In this document: positions 58,425 to 64,000 of the stretch, one piece after another
Layout: every line of letters starts with the position of its first letter
Numbering within the stretch: position 1 is the first letter of the stretch
Assembly: GCA_902787825.1 (NCBI GenBank)
Contig: CADAHS010000002.1
Coordinates: forward strand, 1 to 64,000
DNA length: 64,000 nucleotides
Direction: 5' to 3'
DNA from: an uncultured Ruminococcus sp.
GTDB lineage: Bacteria > Bacillota > Clostridia > Oscillospirales > Ruminococcaceae
Position numbers and translations under genes: made by a program
The notes under the pieces: generated by a model
Database searches by the model: none
Told to the model about the DNA's origin: nothing
The model's input: only the letters and a program-made list of their open reading frames with translations

Positions 58425-59698
58425 TGGATATACTGATAAAGGACATTCTTGCTGTTGATCCTCAGAGCGAGCTGTTTGAAAAGACAGATATCGGTATAAG
58501 CGACGGAGTGATCGCTTGTATCGGAAAAACAGACGACAATGCCGCTGCAAAAAAGGTAATAGATGCAAAGGGCAGGCTCGTCGCATTTCCGGGATTATTT
58601 GATATGCACGTTCATTTTCGTGACCCCGGACTGACACACAAAGAAGATATATTCACCGGAGCCGCCGCTGCAAAAGCAGGCGGCTTTACCGGCGTTGCGT
58701 GTATGCCAAACACAAAGCCGGTCATCGACAACGCAGAGCTTGTCAGGTATGTGCTGGACAAGTCACAGAAAACAGGGATAGACGTTCTGCCGATAGGCTG
58801 TGTTACTAAGGGTATGAAAAGCAAAGAGCTTTGCGACTATGATGAGCTTAAAGCCGCAGGTGTCTGCGCACTGTCAGATGACGGACGGCCTGTGGAAAAT
58901 GCAGAGCTTATGCGTCAGGCTCTTGAAAAGTCGCTTGAAAACGGACTTACTGTACTGTCGCATTGTGAGGATCTTAACATAATAAACGGCGGTATAATCA
59001 ATAAGGGCGAGATATCCGAAAAGCTCGGTGTCAAGGGTATGGACAGGGCAAGCGAGGATAGCATCACAGCCCGTGAGATAGCACTTGCTATGAGCTGCGG
59101 CGCACATATCCATATATGCCACGTTTCTACACGAGGCTCGGTCAACATCATCAGGGCTGCCAAAAAAGACGGAGTGAACGTCACCTGTGAAACTGCTCCG
59201 CACTACTTTACATTTACCGATGAAAAGCTGCTCAGCCGTGATGCGGATTACAGAATGTCACCGCCGCTGCGTACAGAGGACGACAGACAGGCGGTCGAGG
59301 AGGCTGTGCTTGACGGCACTATCGACTGCATAATCACTGACCACGCACCGCACAGCGCAGAGGAAAAGGCTGACTTTGAAACTGCGCCAAACGGAGTAGT
59401 CGGACTTGAAACATCACTTGCTGCAACGCTGACAAAGCTTTATCACACAGGCAAGTGCGGACTGGACAAGATCGCAGAGATAATGAGCATAAGACCCAGG
59501 CAGATACTTGGTCTGCCAACCGCAAAAATAGCTGTCGGCGAGAGAGCAGATCTTGCGATAATCGACCCGGACTATGAGTGGGAGGTAATTCCCGCAGAGC
59601 TTCACTCAAAGAGCAAAAACAGCGTCTTTAAAGGCGAAAAGCTCAAAGGCAGAAATGTTTACACCATTTGCAAGGGCAAAGTGGTTTTTGAACTATAA
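58424..59698 (+). CDS. pyrC: Dihydroorotase
   Basis: This 424-residue zinc amidohydrolase catalyses the third step of UMP synthesis. Metal ligands are visible in DMHVHFRDPG, HCEDL and HICHVST, and the substrate/catalytic segment is CIITDHAPHSAEEK. PGLFDMHVHFRDPGL marks it as the class I dihydroorotase branch. It overlaps the preceding gene stop by one base and lies 23 bases before pyrF. Confidence 0.96.
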   Translation: MDILIKDILAVDPQSELFEKTDIGISDGVIACIGKTDDNAAAKKVIDAKGRLVAFPGLFDMHVHFRDPGLTHKEDIFTGAAAAKAGGFTGVACMPNTKPVIDNAELVRYVLDKSQKTGIDVLPIGCVTKGMKSKELCDYDELKAAGVCALSDDGRPVENAELMRQALEKSLENGLTVLSHCEDLNIINGGIINKGEISEKLGVKGMDRASEDSITAREIALAMSCGAHIHICHVSTRGSVNIIRAAKKDGVNVTCETAPHYFTFTDEKLLSRDADYRMSPPLRTEDDRQAVEEAVLDGTIDCIITDHAPHSAEEKADFETAPNGVVGLETSLAATLTKLYHTGKCGLDKIAEIMSIRPRQILGLPTAKIAVGERADLAIIDPDYEWEVIPAELHSKSKNSVFKGEKLKGRNVYTICKGKVVFEL

Positions 59699-59721
59699 CG
59701 CAATATCAAAGGAGAAGAAAC

Positions 59722-60663
59722 ATGGGATTTGACAGACTTATCGAAAATATCGTGCGCACACAAAACCCTTCTGTTGTGGGACTTGACCCAAAGCTTGAAT
59801 ATGTTCCCGAGTATATCAGACAGAAGAATTTCAAGAAATACGGCAAGGACTTGAAGGGCGCTGCTAAGGCGATACTTGAATTCAACAAGGAAATAATCGA
59901 CGAGATACACGACATCTGCCCTGCTATTAAACCGCAGGCTGCTTACTATGAAATGTACGGCTACCAGGGCGTTAAGACGCTTTACAAGACTATCCAGTAC
60001 GCACAGAGCAAGGGTATGTTCGTTATGACAGACGGCAAGCGCAACGACATCGGTGCTACTATGGAGGCTTATGCGACTGCGCACCTGGGGCTTACAGACG
60101 TTGACGGCGAAAAGATAGCCGCTTTCGGTGCAGACGCTTTGACAGTAAACGGCTACCTCGGCACAGACGGTATCGCTCCGCTGCTTGAGCAGTGCAAAGC
60201 CTTTGACAAGGGTATTTTCGTGCTGGTCAAGACCTCGAACAAGTCCTCGGGCGAGCTTCAGGATCTGATGATCGGCAACAAGAGCGTCTACGCAACAATG
60301 GGCGCTATGTGCGAGAGCTGGGGACGTGATAACATCGGCAAGTACGGCTATTCCGCAGTTGGTGCTGTTGTGGGCGCAACATATCCCGAGCAGCTTGCCG
60401 AAATGCGTGAGGCTCTGCCGCACACGTTCTTCCTGGTACCGGGCTACGGCGCACAGGGCGGCGGCGCAGAGGGCGTTGCCAAAGCGTTTGACGAGAACGG
60501 TCTGGGAGCAATAGTCAACTCTTCAAGAGGCGTTATGTGTGCCTATAAGAAAGAGGACGGCTGCGACGAAAAGGACTTTGCAAAGGCTGCACGCCGTGAG
60601 GTCATCAGAATGAAGGAGGACATCACCTCGCACATTCCGCCTATCAAGGCAGTGGAAAAGTAA
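59722..60663 (+). CDS. pyrF: Orotidine 5'-phosphate decarboxylase
   Basis: This 313-residue enzyme performs the last step of UMP synthesis. It is of the long bacterial/mycobacterial type: VVGLDPKLEYVPEYI, AAIKPQAAYYEMYG, the catalytic FVMTDGKRNDIG (D-x-K-x-x-D pattern) and FLVPGYGAQGG are seen. RBS AAAGGAG lies before the ATG. In many relatives it is followed directly by pyrK-pyrD, which here start only after about 2 kb of inserted sequence. Confidence 0.96.
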   Translation: MGFDRLIENIVRTQNPSVVGLDPKLEYVPEYIRQKNFKKYGKDLKGAAKAILEFNKEIIDEIHDICPAIKPQAAYYEMYGYQGVKTLYKTIQYAQSKGMFVMTDGKRNDIGATMEAYATAHLGLTDVDGEKIAAFGADALTVNGYLGTDGIAPLLEQCKAFDKGIFVLVKTSNKSSGELQDLMIGNKSVYATMGAMCESWGRDNIGKYGYSAVGAVVGATYPEQLAEMREALPHTFFLVPGYGAQGGGAEGVAKAFDENGLGAIVNSSRGVMCAYKKEDGCDEKDFAKAARREVIRMKEDITSHIPPIKAVEK

Positions 60664-60696
60664 AAAATCAATAAGAATACTCAACCTATATTTTAT

Positions 60697-60742
60697 ACCC
60701 GAATGGGTTTGGGACGGCGCAAATTATACGGAAAGCCCCCAA
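60697..60742 (+). repeat. R2 double-hairpin repeat, copy C
   Basis: ACCC-GAAT-GGGT is followed by TTGGG, then a variant loop of about 18 bases, then CGGAAAGCCCCCAA. The first hairpin and the right arm are the same as in copy B, while the left arm of the second hairpin is changed or interrupted. Confidence 0.65.
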
Positions 60743-60769
60743 GAATATTTCAACAGGTAAAATGCTAAT

Positions 60770-60813
60770 AAAAATAACCGCTTATGTTTTATCCCAAACG
60801 TAAGCGGTTTATT
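60770..60813 (-). terminator. Terminator after the XRE regulator gene
   Basis: Minus-strand AACCGCTTA pairs with TAAGCGGTT and is followed by ATTTTTATT. The opposite strand has TTTATTTTTTT, so it can also stop transcription leaving pyrF. Confidence 0.8.
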
Positions 60814-61030
60814 TTTTTGGATATGGTTTTTTGACGTTTGTGCGCCCGATAAGGTAATCAACACTTGTGCCGTAAATATCGGCTATCTGCGAGAGGATCT
60901 CCAGCGGAAATGCTCGGCTGCCGTTTTCGTAGTTGGAATAGGCGCTGCGGGTGATAAAGAGTTTATCGGCGACCTGCTGCTGTGTAAGGTCATTATCCTC
61001 ACGAAGATTTTTTACCCTGTCAATTTGCAC
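60809..61030 (-). CDS. XRE family repressor
   Basis: This 73-residue helix-turn-helix protein has RVKNLREDNDLTQQQVADKLFITRSAYSNYENGSRAFPLEILSQIADIYGTSVDYLIGRT, a full Cro/CI domain. The start is GTG at 61030, eight bases after GGAGG. It is divergent from a small lipoprotein gene, and two perfect TGACAC-N5-GTGTCA operators lie between them, so it very likely controls its own and the divergent promoter. Confidence 0.92.
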   Translation of the reverse strand: MQIDRVKNLREDNDLTQQQVADKLFITRSAYSNYENGSRAFPLEILSQIADIYGTSVDYLIGRTNVKKPYPKK

Positions 61031-61049
61031 AAAAATCACCTCCGAATTT

Positions 61050-61100
61050 ATTATAACATGACACGCAATGTGTCATTGACATTTGACACGTTTTGTGTCA
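61050..61100. promoter_or_regulatory. Divergent promoters with two TGACAC-N5-GTGTCA operators
   Basis: Operator 1 (61058-61076) is ATGACAC-GCAAT-GTGTCAT next to the minus-strand TATAAT (61050-61055). Operator 2 (61084-61100) is TGACAC-GTTTT-GTGTCA and fills the spacer of the plus-strand promoter TTGACA (61076-61081), 17 bases, CATAAT (61099-61104). A repressor on these sites would block both directions. Confidence 0.8.
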
Positions 61101-61135
61101 TAATATAGGTATAGAAATTATTGGAGGTGGTCGTA

Positions 61136-61495
61136 ATGACTAAAAAAATATCAATTCTACTTTTAATCGTTGTGTGTATGTTTTCTATGACATTAGTTGG
61201 TTGTGGAAAATCATTGGAGGGCGAATGGGAACTATATGCAACTAAAAGCCAAGGAGCTGATGAGCCAAAATCTGTTAGAGCTAGTAGAATGTCAATTCTG
61301 AAATTCGATGATGAACGCGCAACCTTTGAAGGAGATACGAGATACTACAAACTTGATGGTGATAAGATTTATATTGCAATTAGTAAAGAAGACCTTGATA
61401 ATGAAAAAAAAGCTTGCAAAATCGAAAAGTTCACCAGTGATGAATTAGACTTTTATTTAAACAAAGGTACTCTTTATTATTTCAGAAAGAAATAA
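61136..61495 (+). CDS. Small lipoprotein controlled by the XRE operator
   Basis: This 119-residue protein has a lipoprotein signal ending in LVGC (Cys23) and a lipocalin-like domain, EGEWELYATKS...YKLDGDKIYIAISKEDLDN...LYYFRKK. It is markedly AT-rich compared with its neighbours. GGAGGTGG precedes ATG 61136; a TTG five codons earlier overlaps that site. It ends at a terminator, so it is the only gene on this transcript. Function unknown. Confidence 0.8.
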   Translation: MTKKISILLLIVVCMFSMTLVGCGKSLEGEWELYATKSQGADEPKSVRASRMSILKFDDERATFEGDTRYYKLDGDKIYIAISKEDLDNEKKACKIEKFTSDELDFYLNKGTLYYFRKK

Positions 61496-61501
61496 CTTTA
61501 C

Positions 61502-61526
61502 AGCCCGACTCGTTCGGGCTTTTTTG
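61502..61526 (+). terminator. Terminator after the small lipoprotein
   Basis: AGCCCGA pairs with TCGGGCT around five bases and is followed by T. Confidence 0.85.
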
Positions 61527-61535
61527 CTAAAATTA

Positions 61536-61564
61536 TTGACAAAGCGTAAGGATTGCGCTATAAT
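61536..61564 (+). promoter_or_regulatory. Promoter of membrane paralogue 1
   Basis: TTGACA, 17 bases and TATAAT: full consensus. Confidence 0.88.
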
Positions 61565-61609
61565 ATAGCTGCGGATATAAAGACAAACCGCAGAAAGTTT
61601 GGGGTAAAA

Positions 61610-62131
61610 ATGAATACTAATCCTTTTGAAGACACAACGCTTTGGCGTGACGGAAGCGAAATGCCGCAGGAGGCTGTTGACAATATCATTCGCTCGATCA
61701 GGCTCACTTTTTACACTTATACGGCGCTTATTCTGCTCCCGACAATACTTGTTACCTGCGTTGCTGTTTACGGTTACATGAAAGATCACAACCCCATAGC
61801 ATTTGGAACTATATTGTTTTGGCTGCCCGGGCTGCATTTTTTGCGAAGCGGTATCAAGCACGTGCGGATACTCAAAAAGCGGAAGTTCCTGTGGGTAGAA
61901 GGAGTCACGGGCGGAATTTATACACCAAATATCAAGGGTGAGGGCGAACTGCCCGGCATTTTTGTCAGAACAGACAGCAGCGATATTATGGTGAAAAACT
62001 ATTCTTTGCGTTCGACTTTAGGGTGGAAAAAAGATGGTGTCCCCGTCTATTCGGTGATGTTCAACACATACGGCAGAGCATTCTTCAAGGGCGGTTTCTT
62101 CCGTGACCCGATTGTTTTTAAAAAGAAATGA
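61610..62131 (+). CDS. Membrane protein, paralogue 1
   Basis: This 173-residue protein has two membrane segments (FYTYTALILLPTILVTCVAVYGY and FGTILFWLPGLHFLRSGI), then a cytoplasmic or extracellular domain with FLWVEGVTGGIYTPN and the ending FFKGGFFRDPIVFKKK. The next gene encodes a related protein with the same order of motifs. No known family. GGGG lies before the ATG. Each copy has its own consensus promoter and its own terminator. Confidence 0.78.
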   Translation: MNTNPFEDTTLWRDGSEMPQEAVDNIIRSIRLTFYTYTALILLPTILVTCVAVYGYMKDHNPIAFGTILFWLPGLHFLRSGIKHVRILKKRKFLWVEGVTGGIYTPNIKGEGELPGIFVRTDSSDIMVKNYSLRSTLGWKKDGVPVYSVMFNTYGRAFFKGGFFRDPIVFKKK

Positions 62132-62133
62132 TA

Positions 62134-62158
62134 AAGTCCGACTATGTCGGGCTTTTTT
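62134..62158 (+). terminator. Terminator after membrane paralogue 1
   Basis: AAAG-T-CCGAC pairs with GTCGG-G-CTTT around TAT and is followed by T. The next promoter begins at its last base. Confidence 0.8.
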
Positions 62159-62159
62159 A

Positions 62160-62188
62160 TTGACAGTATGCGCAAAATAAGCTATAAT
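62160..62188 (+). promoter_or_regulatory. Promoter of membrane paralogue 2 (and possibly pyrK-pyrD)
   Basis: TTGACA, 17 bases and TATAAT. As no terminator lies between paralogue 2 and pyrK, this promoter probably drives pyrK and pyrD too. Confidence 0.85.
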
Positions 62189-62217
62189 TATTATTGGAAG
62201 AAAATGAGGTGAGTTGT

Positions 62218-62685
62218 ATGTGGTTAAGCGGAGAACTGATGCCCGAGCCGGTTGTTCGCAACATCTGCCGCAGGATAGCGCTGTGGCTGATAGTGAAGAT
62301 ATTCCCCTTTACCGCATATATTGCGCTTTTCATTGTTACAAAGATACTTTCGGGCATTACTATCCCGACAAATATCGCCGTGCTGAGCGCATTATACTCC
62401 CTCTTTCTGCTGTGGCGCAACATCAAACGCCTTAGCAGGATAAAGCGCCGTGATTTTGCGTGGTGCGAGGGCGTGACCGCAGGTATGCTGGGCAGATACA
62501 GCAAGGGCGACACGCTTGTAAGCGTCGGTTACGAGGATATCAAAGCGTTCGGTCATCCCATAGGTTTGTTTTATATCCGCAAAGGCAGACCTGTTTACGT
62601 TGTGACGCTGAACATCCTGGAAAACTCGTTTTTCAGAGGCGGGTTTATTAATGATCCGCTGGTTTTCAAAAACAAAGATAATTGA
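62218..62685 (+). CDS. Membrane protein, paralogue 2
   Basis: This 155-residue protein is related to paralogue 1: GELMPEPVVRNICRRI matches SEMPQEAVDNIIRSI, FAWCEGVTAGML matches FLWVEGVTGGIY, and FFRGGFINDPLVFKNK matches FFKGGFFRDPIVFKKK. Two membrane segments occupy residues 20-65. GAGGTGAG selects ATG 62218. It ends 14 bases before pyrK, so it is in the pyr transcript. Function unknown. Confidence 0.78.
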   Translation: MWLSGELMPEPVVRNICRRIALWLIVKIFPFTAYIALFIVTKILSGITIPTNIAVLSALYSLFLLWRNIKRLSRIKRRDFAWCEGVTAGMLGRYSKGDTLVSVGYEDIKAFGHPIGLFYIRKGRPVYVVTLNILENSFFRGGFINDPLVFKNKDN

Positions 62686-62699
62686 TCTGGAGGTACGAT

Positions 62700-63470
62700 A
62701 TGTACAAACAAGGTAAGTTTATTATTGCCGAAAAAAAGGCGATCGCTAAAGGCATTTTCGATATGACTGTGCTTTGTCCCGAGATCGCTGCCGAAACAAT
62801 GCCCGGGCAGTTCGCACAGGTCGCTGCGGAGGGATTTTTCCTGCGCAGACCGATCTCGATCTGCGAGGTGGACAAGGACAAGGGGACTATCCGCCTTGTG
62901 TTTGAGGTGAGAGGTCACGGAACGGAAAAGATCTCACAGCTTGCAAAGGGCGGTCTTGTGGACGTTATCGCTCCTCTTGGCAAGGGCTTTACGGTGCTTG
63001 AAAAGGGCAAAAAGGCTATCTGCATCGGCGGCGGTATCGGCACTCCCCCGATGGTGGAGATCGCAAAACAGTACGGCGAAAATGCGACTGTGATAAGCGG
63101 TTTCAGAAACGCACAGGCAGTTATTTTGCAGGACGATTTCAAGTCAAATGGGAACAGGACAATACTTTGCACCGATGACGGCACAGCCGGACTGAAGGGC
63201 TTTGTGACCGATGCTCTCACAAGCGAGCTTGCAAAAGAAAAGCCTGACATAATCTACGCCTGCGGTCCGATGATGATGCTCAAAAACGTTACAAAGATCG
63301 CTGCCGACAATGGCATTTACTGCGAGGTATCGCTTGAACAGCGAATGGCTTGCGGCGTTGGAGCGTGTCTTGTGTGCGTTTGCAGAACAGTCAAAAACGG
63401 TGAGGAGTTCAACTCGCACGTTTGCAAGGACGGACCTGTATTTGACAGCAAGGAGGTGGTTTTTGAATGA
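62700..63470 (+). CDS. pyrK: Dihydroorotate dehydrogenase B electron-transfer subunit
   Basis: This 256-residue protein passes electrons from PyrD to NAD through FAD and a [2Fe-2S] cluster. FAD-binding is seen in FLRRPISICEVD, NAD-binding in AICIGGGIGTPPMVEIAK and CGPMMMLKNV, and the cluster cysteines in RMACGVGACLVCVCRT together with the final HVCKDGPVF. GGAGG precedes ATG 62700. The stop overlaps the pyrD start (ATGA). Confidence 0.96.
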   Translation: MYKQGKFIIAEKKAIAKGIFDMTVLCPEIAAETMPGQFAQVAAEGFFLRRPISICEVDKDKGTIRLVFEVRGHGTEKISQLAKGGLVDVIAPLGKGFTVLEKGKKAICIGGGIGTPPMVEIAKQYGENATVISGFRNAQAVILQDDFKSNGNRTILCTDDGTAGLKGFVTDALTSELAKEKPDIIYACGPMMMLKNVTKIAADNGIYCEVSLEQRMACGVGACLVCVCRTVKNGEEFNSHVCKDGPVFDSKEVVFE

Positions 63471-64000
63471 GCAGACTAAGTATTGATTTCTGTGGTGTGG
63501 CTTTCAAAAACCCTGTTATCCCCGCAAGCGGAACCTTCGGCTACGGACGTGAGTACGAGCAGTTTTACCCGCTTTCAAAGCTTGGCGGAATATCAGTCAA
63601 AGGCACAACGCTCAACAGACGTGAAGGAAACCCCGGGCCGAGAGTTGCTGAAACTCCAAGCGGTATGCTCAACTCGGTTGGTCTGCAAAACGGCGGAGTT
63701 AAAAAATTTCTCGAATACGAGATGCCCAATCTTGTCACAAAGGACACACGCATAATCGCAAATATCGCAGGTGCGACAGTTGATGAGTGTGCTGAGCTTG
63801 CAGCAATGCTTGAGGGCAGCGCTGTTGACCTGATCGAACTGAACATTTCCTGTCCTAATGTCAAGGCAGGCGGTGCGGCTTTCGGAACCGACTGCACTAT
63901 CGCAGGACAGGTCACAAGAGCTGTTAAGGACGCTACAAGCAAGCCGCTTATGGTCAAGCTTTCGCCGAATGTGACGAGCATCACTGACATTGCAAAAAGC
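63467..64000 (+). CDS. pyrD: Dihydroorotate dehydrogenase B catalytic subunit (runs off window)
   Basis: The first 178 codons are present. The protein oxidises dihydroorotate to orotate using FMN and, with PyrK, NAD. The start reads MSRLSIDFCGVAFKNPVIPASGTFGYG. SVKGTTLNRREGNPGPRVAETPSGMLNSVGLQN and LIELNISCPNVKAGGAAFG (catalytic cysteine region of class 1B) follow, and then PLMVKLSPNV at the edge. AAGGAGG lies at 63450-63456. ATGA overlap with pyrK shows coupling. The gene continues beyond the right edge. Confidence 0.95.
   Translation, partial: MSRLSIDFCGVAFKNPVIPASGTFGYGREYEQFYPLSKLGGISVKGTTLNRREGNPGPRVAETPSGMLNSVGLQNGGVKKFLEYEMPNLVTKDTRIIANIAGATVDECAELAAMLEGSAVDLIELNISCPNVKAGGAAFGTDCTIAGQVTRAVKDATSKPLMVKLSPNVTSITDIAKS

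Overview
The window looks like a chromosomal segment of a Ruminococcus-like member of the Oscillospiraceae (Firmicutes). The reasons are AGGAGG-type ribosome sites on nearly every gene, TTGACA/TATAAT promoters with 17-base spacers, a dnaG-rpoD pair, the ylxM-ffh-rpsP-khpA cluster, an AbrB regulator with a C-terminal zinc ribbon, spmA/spmB and a Spo0A-like regulator, BspA-type leucine-rich repeats with cell-wall-binding repeats, and secreted serpins. The species assignment is inference. No tRNA, rRNA, CRISPR array, transposase, integrase or phage gene was found.

Layout. 1-435: non-coding, with three interspersed palindromic repeats that recur elsewhere in the window. 436-4674: dnaG, rpoD, an Rrf2 regulator and a membrane-anchored GH25-like protein. 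4777-8797: abrB, spmA-spmB and a polar amino-acid ABC transporter. 8853-15145: a two-component system, a secreted papain-like cysteine peptidase, a GNAT acetyltransferase, a macro-domain protein and a VWA protein. 15203-21007: an AgrC/AgrA-like sensor and LytTR regulator behind a MacB-like ABC transporter, with a divergent small secreted protein and direct repeats in the divergent promoter region. 21110-26890: a duplicated zinc-ribbon protein, a metallophosphoesterase, a perfect DNA/RNA cloverleaf, the AmmeMemoRadiSam genes (Memo and AMMECR1 fused) and a purine nucleoside phosphorylase. 27032-34808: a large surface LRR protein, phenylacetate-CoA ligase, acyl-ACP thioesterase, peptide deformylase framed by six TGTAC palindromes, and an RNA methyltransferase. 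34809-35757: about 950 bases of non-coding sequence made largely of consecutive perfect hairpins and repeats.

35758-45069: a helical-repeat-like small protein, rnhA, mnmA, a lipoprotein, thrH, two tandem serpin lipoproteins with matching hairpins over their ribosome sites, an FkbM methyltransferase, a PH-domain protein and a Spo0A-like regulator with a degenerate receiver. 45070-47712: two RNA genes. One is a 6S-like RNA. The other is a transcript of about 1.4 kb carrying some fourteen Shine-Dalgarno-like motifs, many followed by micro-ORFs or start-stop pairs. This second locus is the most unusual thing in the window. 47713-53952: aldo/keto reductase, a stand-alone DAK1_2-like protein, ylxM-ffh-rpsP-khpA, ruvX and manA. 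53972-57887: a ROK glucokinase, two paralogous small proteins and ilvD. 58424-64000: the pyrimidine genes pyrC-pyrF and pyrK-pyrD, separated by an AT-rich cassette holding an XRE repressor with two perfect operators, a small lipoprotein and two paralogous membrane proteins.

Surface and secretion functions are prominent: peptidase, serpins, LRR protein, lipoproteins and peptide-sensing transporter systems. Intergenic DNA is unusually rich in short perfect inverted repeats. All family assignments come from reading translated motifs by eye, and no database search or RNA-folding program was run.
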